From: an uncultured Flavobacteriaceae bacterium | GTDB taxonomy: Bacteria; Bacteroidota; Bacteroidia; Flavobacteriales; Flavobacteriaceae | Assembly (NCBI GenBank): GCA_947494695.1 | Contig: CANLWB010000004.1 | Coordinates: 124,001 to 188,000, forward strand | Length of the DNA: 64,000 nt | Reading direction: 5' to 3' | Part shown: positions 18,263 through 26,598 of the stretch, piece after piece | Layout: each line of letters starts with the position of its first letter | How positions within the stretch are numbered: position 1 is the stretch's first letter | Made by a program: the position numbers and the translations under genes | The notes under the pieces: model-generated | Databases searched by the model: none | What the model was told of the DNA's origin: nothing | Seen by the model: only the letters and a program-made list of their open reading frames with translations

Positions 18263-18776
18263 CTTCTGCAGTTTGATTTTCGGTTAAAGATTCTGTTGAA
18301 AGTATCCATGGATCGGTATCTGTTTCATCTAATACCAATGTGATGTTTTTAAATATGGTTTTATAACCACAGGCTCTAGAGACATATACTTGCTCACGGG
18401 TGTAGTTTATAGTGAGCGTGTCGAAGTTACCGTCTAGAAAATCATCACTTGAATCATCAGGTGTTCCATTGTCATTTATTGCGGCATCGTTAATAAGAGT
18501 ATATTGTGTAGAATCTTCGGTTGTTTTTAATGGAAGGGAAAGCACATCTAAATCTTTAAGATCATGATCAGGAAGAACAAGGTTATTTTCGACACCCTCC
18601 CCTATAGCGACTAATTTGAATACTTTTTTTTTGTTCTCCGGATTAGCACTATCTAAAAGGTCAATAATTAATCTAGGCGTTGTGGGTGTGCTTTCCGGAC
18701 AAATATCATCACGTTCACAACTCATATAGCTTATAGCAATGACGGCCGCGATTAGTAATAGATTTCTTTTTCTCAT
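18228..18776 (-). CDS. DUF6452 family lipoprotein
   Basis: A 182-residue protein beginning MRKRNLLLIAAVIAISYMSCERDD, a lipoprotein signal with the cysteine at residue 20. It is acidic and beta-rich, with conserved CPESTPTTPRLIIDL after the cysteine and SRACGYKTIF near residue 134. This fits DUF6452, a Bacteroidota family without known function. Its 3' end overlaps the DUF6048 gene by 35 bases, arguing for coupled translation and a joint envelope role. It lies about 100 bases downstream of rlmD. Confidence 0.75.
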   Translation of the reverse strand: MRKRNLLLIAAVIAISYMSCERDDICPESTPTTPRLIIDLLDSANPENKKKVFKLVAIGEGVENNLVLPDHDLKDLDVLSLPLKTTEDSTQYTLINDAAINDNGTPDDSSDDFLDGNFDTLTINYTREQVYVSRACGYKTIFKNITLVLDETDTDPWILSTESLTENQTAEDETTAHFNIFH

Positions 18777-18879
18777 TAATCCTTTTTTGTAAATATTTTG
18801 CTAAGCTTTTGTTACCACGGGAGCTTAACAAGGTTTTAGGGTACTAATATATAATCATTTTATAGATTATATCGCATAT

Positions 18880-20292
18880 TTATCGCTTTTCCAATAGGAC
18901 TACATTTTCAACATGAAACGTCTGCGGAAACATGTCTACAGCTTGTGTTTTAGTCACTTTATACATCTCATCCATAAGTTCTAAATCCCTGGCTTGTGTC
19001 GCACTATTACAACTAACATACACTATTTTTTTAGGTGCAATATTCAAAATTTGTTGAACAACATCTTTATGCATCCCGTCGCGAGGCGGATCGGTGATAA
19101 TAATATCTGGATGGCCATGTGTTTCAATAAACACCTCGTTGAACACCTGTTTCATATCACCAACATAGAACTCAACGTTATTTATGTTATTTAATTGTGC
19201 ATTTTCTTTTGCAGCGACAATAGCATCTGGTACCGATTCTACACCAATAACCTTGCCGGCTTTTTTTGATACGAATTGAGCTATGGTTCCAGTGCCAGTA
19301 TATAAATCGTAAACCAATTCATTACCCGTAAGTCCTGCAAAGTCTCTTGTGATTTTATACAATTCGTAAGCCTGATCCGAATTTGTTTGGTAAAACGACT
19401 TAGCATTAATTTTAAACTTAAGACCTTCCATGGCTTCAAAAATATGATCTGCACCATGATAACAAATCACCTCCTGATCGTAGATTGTATCATTAGCTTT
19501 TCCGTTAATAACATATTGCAAAGATGTTATCTGAGGAAAGGTTGCCGCGACGTAGTTTAATAACAATTCACGTTTAGCCTTATCGTCTTTAAAGAACTGA
19601 ATAAGTACCATGATATCGCCGGTACTCGATGTTCTAATCATCATGGTTCTTAGTAGCCCAGTTTGGTTTCTGGTATTAAAAAACTCCAGATTGTTTTCAA
19701 GAGCAAATTGTTTAACGGCATTTCTAATGGCATTAGATGGATCTGCTTGTAGATAACATTTTTTAACATCCAGGATTTTATCCCACATTCCAGGAATATG
19801 AAACCCTAGAGCGTTTTTATCTCCTAAATCCTCATTAGATTGTATTTCTTCCAATGTAAGCCAGCGGCTATCACTAAATGAAAATTCCATTTTATTTCTA
19901 TAGAAATATTGATGTGCCGAACCAAGAATAGGGGTGACTTCGGGAAGTTCTACATGCCCTATCCGTGTTAAATTGTTAATGACTTCTTTTTGTTTGTAAA
20001 AAAGTTGGTGCTCGTAAGCCATGTCCTGCCATTTGCAACCACCGCATGTTCCAAAATGCTCACATTTAGGAGATGTTCTTTTATCCGATAATTTATGAAA
20101 TGTAGTCGCATGACCTTCATAATAAGACTTACGTTTTTTAAAAGTTTGTACATCTATGATATCTCCCGGTACTGCATTTGATAAGAAAATGACTCTTCCA
20201 TCTGGAGCTTTGGCAATCGTTTTTCCTTTGGCCCCTGCATCGACAACTTCAACATTTTCAAAAACCTGTTTTCTCGCTTTTCTTCTTGACAT
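18880..20292 (-). CDS. rlmD: 23S rRNA (uracil-C5)-methyltransferase RlmD
   Basis: A 470-residue enzyme that makes 5-methyluridine in 23S rRNA (U1939 in Escherichia coli). It has an N-terminal TRAM domain (about 1-65), iron-sulfur cysteines Cys77, Cys83 and Cys86 with a further cysteine in VKKCYLQ, the SAM site YDLYTGTGTIAQF, IITDPPRDG and the catalytic-cysteine motif YVSCNSAT. The length suits the Bacteroidota RlmD/RumA group. A consensus -7 element ends only four bases before the ATG (see the entry at 20297), so the mRNA may be nearly leaderless. Confidence 0.93.
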   Translation of the reverse strand: MSRRKARKQVFENVEVVDAGAKGKTIAKAPDGRVIFLSNAVPGDIIDVQTFKKRKSYYEGHATTFHKLSDKRTSPKCEHFGTCGGCKWQDMAYEHQLFYKQKEVINNLTRIGHVELPEVTPILGSAHQYFYRNKMEFSFSDSRWLTLEEIQSNEDLGDKNALGFHIPGMWDKILDVKKCYLQADPSNAIRNAVKQFALENNLEFFNTRNQTGLLRTMMIRTSSTGDIMVLIQFFKDDKAKRELLLNYVAATFPQITSLQYVINGKANDTIYDQEVICYHGADHIFEAMEGLKFKINAKSFYQTNSDQAYELYKITRDFAGLTGNELVYDLYTGTGTIAQFVSKKAGKVIGVESVPDAIVAAKENAQLNNINNVEFYVGDMKQVFNEVFIETHGHPDIIITDPPRDGMHKDVVQQILNIAPKKIVYVSCNSATQARDLELMDEMYKVTKTQAVDMFPQTFHVENVVLLEKR

Positions 20293-20296
20293 GCTG

Positions 20297-20304
20297 CAAA
20301 AATA
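20297..20304 (-). promoter_or_regulatory. Candidate -7 element abutting the rlmD start
   Basis: On the minus strand the sequence reads TATTTTTG-CAGC-ATG. TATTTTTG matches TAnnTTTG, so transcription would begin at or next to the start codon. No -33 TTG is visible at the usual distance, so chance is possible. Confidence 0.35.
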
Positions 20305-20374
20305 ATAATAGCAATAAATAAATATGCCTTTATTTCTATTAACTTTAAGAGATTTTAATCGATAAGAATGCCTT

Positions 20375-20571
20375 GACGCTTTGTGCCGGGGTTTCCAATG
20401 AAATTGTTAGTCGCGCGAAAGCAGGAGTCTAAATACCAGTCCTGAAGGTTTTCGGGGTCGGTTTTTGACCTTAAAGTCTAAATAAAACAAGCAAAACCTG
20501 TGCTCATCGTAACCGAAGCACATATTTATGGCTTGCCTTGAGGATAGTTCGTTTTAAGAAATTCTTTATTT
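20375..20571. repeat. Dispersed intergenic hairpin repeat, copy 2
   Basis: This occupies most of the 370-base gap between rlmD and the sigma factor gene. It aligns in order with 312-470: GCCGGGG...TCC, TGAAATTGT, GAAAGC, TCTAAATA, GGTTTTTGA, GGCTTG and AAGAAATTCTTTATTT. The main hairpin is degraded here. I see no coding capacity. Confidence 0.6.
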
Positions 20572-20662
20572 AGGAGTTTTCCAAATCGGTTAATATTTAG
20601 TTAAGCAAAAATGAACCTTTTTTATTTTTTGCCGTCTTTAAGGTATAAGCAGCCAGATAAAA

Positions 20663-21211
20663 ATGAATACTAAACAACGTGAAATAGATAAGAAACTGGT
20701 TTTAGAATATCAATTGGGAAATGAAAGAGCCCTGATACAATTGGTGAAACGATGGCATAAGGTATTTTGTGAAAAGGCGTATTATATACTAAAGGATGCC
20801 GACGCAGCTAAAGATGTCACTCAAGATTGCTGGAAAATTATTATCGATAAACTTTCCAATTTAAAAAGCCCTGAGAGTTTTGGAAGTTGGGCCATGCGCA
20901 TTGTTTATACCAAGTCTTTAGATACCATTAAAGCAAAGAATAAGACGCGAGATGCTCTGGAGGATTACAGATATGAACAGGAGTTCACGGCGTTTAAGGA
21001 AGACGATAGAGAGCAACTTAAGACAAAACTTTTGCAAACTGTAAAAAAACTTCCTCAAAATCAGCAAACGGTTATTAAACTATTTTATGTGGAAGACTAT
21101 TCTTTAAAGGAGATTGGAAACCTTTTAAATATTTCGGTTGGAACAGCAAAATCAAGGCTATTTCATGCACGGGAGAAACTAAAATTGATATTAATTAACA
21201 ATAAACTATAA
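20663..21211 (+). CDS. ECF-type RNA polymerase sigma factor
   Basis: A 182-residue sigma-70 family factor. Region 2 is seen in AYYILKDADAAKDVTQDCWKII (about 36-57) and region 4 in KLPQNQQTVIKLFYVEDYSLKEIGNLL...GTAKSRLFHAREKLK (about 133-178), a complete helix-turn-helix. There is no extra C-terminal domain. It is followed after four bases by a small membrane protein, which occupies the place where an anti-sigma factor often lies. The controlled genes cannot be named. Confidence 0.92.
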   Translation: MNTKQREIDKKLVLEYQLGNERALIQLVKRWHKVFCEKAYYILKDADAAKDVTQDCWKIIIDKLSNLKSPESFGSWAMRIVYTKSLDTIKAKNKTRDALEDYRYEQEFTAFKEDDREQLKTKLLQTVKKLPQNQQTVIKLFYVEDYSLKEIGNLLNISVGTAKSRLFHAREKLKLILINNKL

Positions 21212-21215
21212 TAAA

Positions 21216-21602
21216 ATGAAAACAGATATGGAAGATATAGACAAATTGATTAAAGAAACCTTGTCTGAGGAGGAGGCTAGATTTTATGATGATCTTGGTG
21301 AGCAAGGTATGTATGGAATGCTTATTGGAGTATTTAAAGGTAAAAACAAATGGATATTGGTTATTATGAATCTAGTTAATTTGGCGTTTTTTGCTTTTGG
21401 GGTGTACAGTGTTGTCCAGTTTTTTAGTACCGATGTTACAAACGAGCTTATCATGTGGGCGGGTTCTACATTTATAAGTTTAATGTTTGTAAGTATGATT
21501 AAGCTGTTTATGTGGCTTCAAATGGATAAAAATGTATTGATGAGAGAATTGAAACGATTAGAATTGCAGGTTTCGTCTCTATCGGGTAAAATGTCTGATT
21601 AG
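21216..21602 (+). CDS. Small membrane protein paired with the sigma factor (DUF6768-like)
   Basis: A 128-residue protein with a short acidic cytoplasmic head (DIDKLIKETLSEEEARFYDDL), two transmembrane segments (about 45-70 and 80-104) and a short tail with a coiled-coil look. The head and the spacing fit DUF6768 from memory. It sits four bases behind a sigma factor gene, so it could be the membrane-bound antagonist or sensor for that factor. No zinc-binding anti-sigma motif is present, so this role is an inference. Confidence 0.65.
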   Translation: MKTDMEDIDKLIKETLSEEEARFYDDLGEQGMYGMLIGVFKGKNKWILVIMNLVNLAFFAFGVYSVVQFFSTDVTNELIMWAGSTFISLMFVSMIKLFMWLQMDKNVLMRELKRLELQVSSLSGKMSD

Positions 21603-21603
21603 G

Positions 21604-21636
21604 TTTGTATAATACAGACGATATTTGTTAACTTTG
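21604..21636 (+). promoter_or_regulatory. Promoter of rocD
   Basis: TTTG at 21604-21607 and TAACTTTG at 21629-21636 match the -33 and TAnnTTTG -7 elements of Bacteroidota promoters with a 21-base spacer. Transcription would start near 21642, leaving a leader of about 100 bases. Confidence 0.65.
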
Positions 21637-21741
21637 TACCTCTATCCAGGGGTGATTTCTCTCCCACGCTGAATTTTCGTGACTTCGAAAGAATAAAGGT
21701 ACAGTAGGAATTGCATATTTTTTTTAATTAAAACTTTTAAA
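21636..21741 (+). promoter_or_regulatory. Possible structured leader of rocD
   Basis: GTACCT (21636-21641) can pair with AGGTAC (21697-21702), enclosing CACG/CGTG (21665-21668 with 21678-21681) and a GGGG/CTCC pairing. This is unusually structured for an AT-rich leader, but the outer stem overlaps the predicted start point. I recognise no riboswitch class. Confidence 0.25.
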
Positions 21742-22986
21742 ATGGCAATTTTAGAAAAACAAACATCGCAACAATTAATTGCATTAGAAAACGAATACGG
21801 AGCTCATAATTATCATCCACTACCTGTAGTATTGAGCAAAGGAGAAGGCGTATACGTTTGGGATGTTGATGGAAAGCAATATTATGATTTTCTTTCGGCT
21901 TATTCGGCTGTTAATCAAGGGCACTGTCACCCAAAAATTGTGAATGCAATGATGGAACAGGCACAAACCCTTACATTAACCTCGAGAGCTTTTTATAATG
22001 ACATACTTGGTAAGTATGAAAAGTTTGCGTGTGATTTTTTTGGATTTGATAAATTACTCCCAATGAATACCGGGGCAGAAGCTGTTGAAACCGCTTTAAA
22101 ATTATGCAGAAAATGGGCTTATGAAGTAAAAGGTATTGATGAAAACCAGGCAGAAATTATTGTGTGTAAAAACAATTTCCATGGCCGAACCACAACGATT
22201 ATATCATTTTCTAACGATGCTGTAGCACGTCAAAACTTTGGACCGTATACCAACGGGTTTATTAAGGTTGAATACGATAACTTAGAAGCGTTAGAATCTA
22301 CTTTAAAATCGCAGCCTAATGTTGCGGGATTTTTAGTGGAGCCTATACAAGGAGAGGCCGGTGTTTATGTGCCAGGAGAAGGTTATTTAGCCAAAGCAAA
22401 AGCACTTTGCGAGCAGTACAATGTCTTATTTATTGCAGATGAGGTGCAAACTGGTATCGCAAGGACTGGAAAATTATTGGCAGTTAATCATGAAGATGTA
22501 ACTCCAGACATTTTAATACTCGGTAAAGCTCTTAGTGGAGGTGTTTATCCTGTTTCTGCGGTACTTGCCAACAATAGTATCATGAATGTTATTAAGCCTG
22601 GTAGCCACGGAAGTACGTTTGGAGGAAACCCTATTGCTGCTGCCGTTGCTATAGCGGCTTTAGAGGTTGTAAGAGATGAAAACCTGGCGAACAATGCAGA
22701 GATATTAGGAAACGTGTTTAGAAAAGAATTGAATACATATATAGAAACTAGTAATATTGTTAATCTGGTTAGAGGGAAAGGTTTACTTAATGCCATTGTT
22801 ATTAATGATTATGAAGACAGTGATACGGCTTGGAATATTTGCCTCGCGCTTAGAGATAATGGGTTATTGGCGAAACCGACTCATGGAAACATCATTCGTT
22901 TTGCACCGCCTTTGGTTATGAATGAAGAGCAATTATTAGATTGCGTTGGCATTATTATCAGGACCTTAAAACAATTTGAAGTATAA
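21742..22986 (+). CDS. rocD: Ornithine--oxo-acid aminotransferase
   Basis: A 414-residue PLP enzyme that transfers the delta-amino group of ornithine to 2-oxoglutarate, giving glutamate semialdehyde, and links arginine breakdown to proline and glutamate. The family signature is complete: NTGAEAVETALKLCRKW, FHGRTTT, EPIQGEAGV, Asp233 in IADEVQTG, and Lys262 in LGKALSGGVYP, which forms the Schiff base. Length and motifs match RocD rather than the acetylornithine or GABA enzymes. It is flanked by its own promoter and a strong terminator, so it is a single-gene unit. Confidence 0.93.
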   Translation: MAILEKQTSQQLIALENEYGAHNYHPLPVVLSKGEGVYVWDVDGKQYYDFLSAYSAVNQGHCHPKIVNAMMEQAQTLTLTSRAFYNDILGKYEKFACDFFGFDKLLPMNTGAEAVETALKLCRKWAYEVKGIDENQAEIIVCKNNFHGRTTTIISFSNDAVARQNFGPYTNGFIKVEYDNLEALESTLKSQPNVAGFLVEPIQGEAGVYVPGEGYLAKAKALCEQYNVLFIADEVQTGIARTGKLLAVNHEDVTPDILILGKALSGGVYPVSAVLANNSIMNVIKPGSHGSTFGGNPIAAAVAIAALEVVRDENLANNAEILGNVFRKELNTYIETSNIVNLVRGKGLLNAIVINDYEDSDTAWNICLALRDNGLLAKPTHGNIIRFAPPLVMNEEQLLDCVGIIIRTLKQFEV

Positions 22987-22998
22987 AACTATAACATA

Positions 22999-23026
22999 AA
23001 AAAGCGCCCAGTAGGCGCTTTTTTTA
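22999..23026 (+). terminator. Terminator of rocD
   Basis: AAAGCGCC-cagta-GGCGCTTT followed by a T-run. The run of A before the stem lets it also serve the convergent CCC-motif gene. Confidence 0.9.
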
Positions 23027-23041
23027 TCTAAAATATATTTA

Positions 23042-23374
23042 TTATTGGTTTTGCTGCTGAAATTGATCCATCATCTCCTGAGATCGACTCATCATTTCAT
23101 CCCAACCTATGGTACTGATTTGGTAAATCGTCATTATTAAGTATATCATGTTTATGGCTAATATAACCAGAGCTACAATTTTAGCTGTATTCATCGCTTT
23201 AACACTATTAGGGTCGTAATTTTGCGGATTAAGTTTTGCGTCTTTAAGCTTGTTGTTTGCAATTATAAAAGCAATACCTGCAAGAATAAACCCCAAACCG
23301 CCAAAACAGCAGCATAATAATCCTATAATGGCCAGTACATATACAATGGCCGGACTGAGTTTTTGTTGTTCCAT
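23042..23374 (-). CDS. CCC-motif small membrane protein
   Basis: A 110-residue protein with two transmembrane helices (about 8-38 and 68-88). The first contains LLCCCFGGLGFILAGIAF, the three-cysteine motif that names this Bacteroidota family. The sequence between the helices (NKLKDAKLNPQNYDPNSV) is conserved in style. The function is unknown. It is the last of four small membrane-protein genes on this strand (CD225-like, DUF2752, DUF2752, CCC), spaced by 9-14 bases or overlapping, and almost surely one operon. Confidence 0.8.
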   Translation of the reverse strand: MEQQKLSPAIVYVLAIIGLLCCCFGGLGFILAGIAFIIANNKLKDAKLNPQNYDPNSVKAMNTAKIVALVILAINMIYLIMTIYQISTIGWDEMMSRSQEMMDQFQQQNQ

Positions 23375-23383
23375 GTGTGAATT

Positions 23384-23668
23384 TTAATTGATTATTTTAA
23401 TGATGTAACTTATAATGATTGTCGCTACTGTAACAATAGCCAGCACGGCAATAATTTTATTGGAATGTTTAAATTTAAAGAAAATATTTGTTCCTATAGA
23501 TAAAACCAATGCGATTAAGCTGTAAATAGCCGGGTACATGTGGAAAGCTTCTATAAATTGCCCGTCCAATATTAGAGCAATAGACCGCTGCATGCCACAG
23601 CCCATGCACTCTACTCCAAAGAGCTTTTTATTTAAACAGGGTAACATGTAATCTTCTATGGGGTCCAT
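23384..23668 (-). CDS. DUF2752 membrane protein (short copy)
   Basis: A 94-residue protein. The N-terminal CLNKKLFGVECMGCGMQRS carries the DUF2752 signature C-x2-C-G-x2-R, followed by two hydrophobic segments. The cysteines could bind metal or form a disulfide. It is 14 bases downstream of a second DUF2752 gene and 9 bases upstream of the CCC gene. The function is unknown. Confidence 0.82.
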   Translation of the reverse strand: MDPIEDYMLPCLNKKLFGVECMGCGMQRSIALILDGQFIEAFHMYPAIYSLIALVLSIGTNIFFKFKHSNKIIAVLAIVTVATIIISYIIKIIN

Positions 23669-23682
23669 GTAAAAGAAATGAT

Positions 23683-24099
23683 TTAAGGAGCTAAAATAGT
23701 AAAAGGATACAAATTAATGTTTCTTAAGATCCAAAATAAAATAACTAGTATTAAGATGGTATACGTTATTTTGGAGTTATGTAAGAGGTTTTTATAGGTT
23801 TGATTAAAGACAAGTTTAAGGATTTTAATAGATGCATCATATAGCAATACCACAATTAAAAAAAGAATTAAAATATTGTGCTTAATACCTTCAATAATAT
23901 GTCCATGTAATATCTGATGAACAGCTCTTTGACTGCCACACCCGGCACAATATATACCTGTTAAGGAATATATTGGGCACTTTGGAAAAACTTCAGATCG
24001 CATCGGATTATAATTATAGTATAGATAAATAGCTAATACTATTGTAACTGCTATTAAAATCCCAACATATGGCTTTATTTTATCGAGCACTGCTTCCAA
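23683..24099 (-). CDS. DUF2752 membrane protein (long copy)
   Basis: A 138-residue protein with three to four transmembrane segments. The signature GIYCAGCGSQRAVHQILHG (about 47-65) matches that of the shorter neighbour, so the pair is a tandem duplication that has diverged. Its start overlaps the end of the CD225-like gene by 20 bases, so the two are probably translated in a coupled way. The function is unknown; the cysteine signature should face one side of the inner membrane. Confidence 0.82.
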   Translation of the reverse strand: MEAVLDKIKPYVGILIAVTIVLAIYLYYNYNPMRSEVFPKCPIYSLTGIYCAGCGSQRAVHQILHGHIIEGIKHNILILFLIVVLLYDASIKILKLVFNQTYKNLLHNSKITYTILILVILFWILRNINLYPFTILAP

Positions 24100-24355
24100 G
24101 AATCCCTAAAAATGCTACTCCAAAAATAAGAAGGTAGATTACAAATCCCAAAAGTGCAACTCCAACAGAAATTAAGCCCCATGTTTTTGCGTTTTTGGAA
24201 GCTTTGTTTGCTTCGCTATATTTACCGTCTTCGTAAGCGCTATTAACCTTAGTGGCATATATAATACTCACAATTCCGATTGGTAAACAACACATAATGG
24301 TGCTAATAATAGCCAACGCTAAATAGCTGCTGGGTCTTGGTGGTTTAGATTCCAT
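24080..24355 (-). CDS. CD225/dispanin family small membrane protein
   Basis: A 91-residue protein with two hydrophobic helices (about 10-32 and 57-85). The pattern PSSYLALAIISTIMCCLPIGIVSIIYATKV, a small loop with basic residues and ATKNS-type repeats, then KTWGLISVGVALLG, matches the CD225/dispanin family, known in animals for interferon-induced membrane proteins. In bacteria its role is unknown. It is the first gene of the four-gene cluster and shares 20 bases with the next. Confidence 0.82.
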   Translation of the reverse strand: MESKPPRPSSYLALAIISTIMCCLPIGIVSIIYATKVNSAYEDGKYSEANKASKNAKTWGLISVGVALLGFVIYLLIFGVAFLGILGSSAR

Positions 24356-24449
24356 AGGATAAAAAGTGTAATGATAAGGCCTAAATATATAAAAAAAGCT
24401 TAAAAACTAAGTTAAAACTTCAATTGTAGTTTAGACATACTGCAATATA

Positions 24450-26222
24450 TTACTTGTTAGTAATAACAATCTTTTTATTAATCGTCCTATTATCCTCTAA
24501 ATTTATGCTAACGATGTATACGCCTTCGCTTAGAGTTTTTGTAGAGAAAGAAGCCTCTTTTTGAGCATTTTTAATGATTTCTTTTTTAACTTCCTTACCG
24601 CTTACATCTACCAAACTAAAATTGCTTATTTCTAGGGAATTTGGGTTCGAAATTTTTAATTCGGAAATGCTATTATTTTGAAATACGCTTAAGCCCTCTA
24701 AATCGGAGTTTACCGTATTTAAAGTTGTTGCTTTTTTGAACGTAATTTCAAAGCGGTTTGAATATTCAGCAGCATTAATACCAATATTAAAGTCCTGAGA
24801 TCTTAAATCTACATAAATGTCTTCATCTTTATCGTGTAAATAGATAGGTTGATCACTATCGAAATTTTGAATATCTGCAATTCTAACTCTTACTTCAGAG
24901 TCATCAGCGACTGTAATGGTCAATGGAATTTTTACATCCAGATCGTAAGGTAATGCTTCTGCATTAAAATAAGGTTTATCATCAATGCTCCAATAAGCAT
25001 CAGATGCCAAAACATCAGCTCCGTTTAATTTGGTTTCCAAGCCATAATCGAACCCTTTGGTTGCTGAATTATGAAAGGTTTCTAATAATTGTCTTGTATA
25101 TGTATCGTTGAAATCAATATTTAATCGAAAACGTTTAAAATCATCTGGTATTTGAAAGTGTTCATGAGTTGTTTTAGACGTTTTTTTGGTCTTACCGTCT
25201 GCATTTTTGAAAAACTCGCTATCCAGGTCTGTTTCCTGAACAAATTCTCTATGGCTATTCTTTGCTTTTACCGTACCTGCTGCTATACCTTCAACCATAA
25301 AGCCTTGTCCAATAGGGATGTATCGTCCCGGTTGCTTGCCCGAAGGCGATCCACTTCCACTTCCATTAATAGCTCCACCTGCGGTGTACGTACTAAACGT
25401 AGCGGCAACATAGGTTGGAACCGTACCCGTAGCATCAATGGTATACGTTGCATAACCACCATCATAGCTACTGACATAATGTGAATCGACGGTAGGATCT
25501 TGTTCCCAAAATTGTAGCGTACCTGTAATAACAGCTGCATTTTCTACATCATGGATGTAATCTCGGGCGTCTAAAGCGGAAGGGTAAGGATTACCAACTA
25601 ACGAAAGTTGGCCATCTGCTACTGTAACACTTATGGTGCCATTATTAGGCTTTCCTCTAAAATCGTATTGTTGTGCATCACCAGAACCAGACGTTCCTTT
25701 CATTGTAAATCCTTCGCCAGGGTTTACAGATGTATTGGCTCCTACATAAACCCATTCTGCGTAGTCATCTGAAGCTATAAATTTCCATATCCAGCGAGAT
25801 TCAATGGCTAAAGGACTGGATGTCCCATTGTAACCTGGCAGTCTCCCTACGGTAGCGGGAGTACTTGTTATAAGCCCCGTGACATCGTTAAGAAGTGTGG
25901 CGCCATTTGGATTATTAATAGCAGAACTGGTTGTTGTTCCAACAGGCGAACACCAGTAATTATATTCATGCGCTCCTACGTTACCTTCCTGGTAAACACT
26001 CAATTCTCCCACACCTGAATTCCCAGTAACTCCAGTACCCTGGATAACCTGACCTTCTGATCTTAGATAGATTCGACTATCGGCTTCATTTAGATTAATA
26101 TCATCTTCAACAAAAACAATTTCATCAGATATGAAGATATAGGTATCATTTCTTACTGATAATTGAGAGAATGAAAAATGACTTATGAAAAGTAGTAGAA
26201 AAAGGGCGAATCTGCTATACAT
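24450..26222 (-). CDS. Large secreted protein with T9SS type A sorting domain
   Basis: A 590-residue protein with a signal peptide (MYSRFALFLLLFISHFSFSQ) and a C-terminal type IX secretion domain (about 510-590: LKISNPNSLEISNFSLVDVSGKEV ... NKKIVITNK). The middle is rich in Gly, Ser, Thr and Asn with WCSPVGTTTSSA and GEGFTMKGTSGSG motifs seen in flavobacterial surface proteins. No catalytic motif is visible, so it is probably a surface or matrix adhesin. The upstream region has a long leader. It is monocistronic as far as can be seen. Confidence 0.82.
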   Translation of the reverse strand: MYSRFALFLLLFISHFSFSQLSVRNDTYIFISDEIVFVEDDINLNEADSRIYLRSEGQVIQGTGVTGNSGVGELSVYQEGNVGAHEYNYWCSPVGTTTSSAINNPNGATLLNDVTGLITSTPATVGRLPGYNGTSSPLAIESRWIWKFIASDDYAEWVYVGANTSVNPGEGFTMKGTSGSGDAQQYDFRGKPNNGTISVTVADGQLSLVGNPYPSALDARDYIHDVENAAVITGTLQFWEQDPTVDSHYVSSYDGGYATYTIDATGTVPTYVAATFSTYTAGGAINGSGSGSPSGKQPGRYIPIGQGFMVEGIAAGTVKAKNSHREFVQETDLDSEFFKNADGKTKKTSKTTHEHFQIPDDFKRFRLNIDFNDTYTRQLLETFHNSATKGFDYGLETKLNGADVLASDAYWSIDDKPYFNAEALPYDLDVKIPLTITVADDSEVRVRIADIQNFDSDQPIYLHDKDEDIYVDLRSQDFNIGINAAEYSNRFEITFKKATTLNTVNSDLEGLSVFQNNSISELKISNPNSLEISNFSLVDVSGKEVKKEIIKNAQKEASFSTKTLSEGVYIVSINLEDNRTINKKIVITNK

Positions 26223-26397
26223 AATTACATAGGTTACTTAAATTTAGGGATAACAAATATAGATTATTTTTGATAAAAACAATTATTTCGTCGGTAAAAA
26301 ATGTGTTTAAACGGATAAATAGGAGGTGAATACCTTGAAAATCGCACTAAAACCAAATTTTAACGTATTTTGCCGACTAAAAACATAATCTAACTAA

Positions 26398-26595
26398 ATG
26401 AAGTATCTTAATTATTTTTTAATCATTCTTGGAGCGATTATTGCGACATATGGGAAATCTGAAAATGAGCAAAATCAATTTGTGTTAATAGGTGGAATTA
26501 TTGTGCTTATGATTGGTGTTTACAGAGTTTCTAGAAAAGTACCTAGTAGACAGGGTAAAGAAAGTAACTTGGATAATTCTGAAGAAGAAGAATAA
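26398..26595 (+). CDS. Small hypothetical membrane protein
   Basis: A 65-residue protein with a hydrophobic start (YLNYFLIILGAIIATYG), a second hydrophobic segment (FVLIGGIIVLMIGVYRV) and a charged tail ending in acidic residues. It ends four bases before the Smr gene and is probably co-transcribed with it. I recognise no family; the pairing is the only clue to its role. Confidence 0.65.
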   Translation: MKYLNYFLIILGAIIATYGKSENEQNQFVLIGGIIVLMIGVYRVSRKVPSRQGKESNLDNSEEEE

Positions 26596-26598
26596 TTT

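Noticed and set aside
23042-24355. Defence island based on the CD225-like and DUF2752 genes
   Set aside because: No nuclease, NTPase or toxin is adjacent; the cluster is kept only as a membrane-complex candidate.
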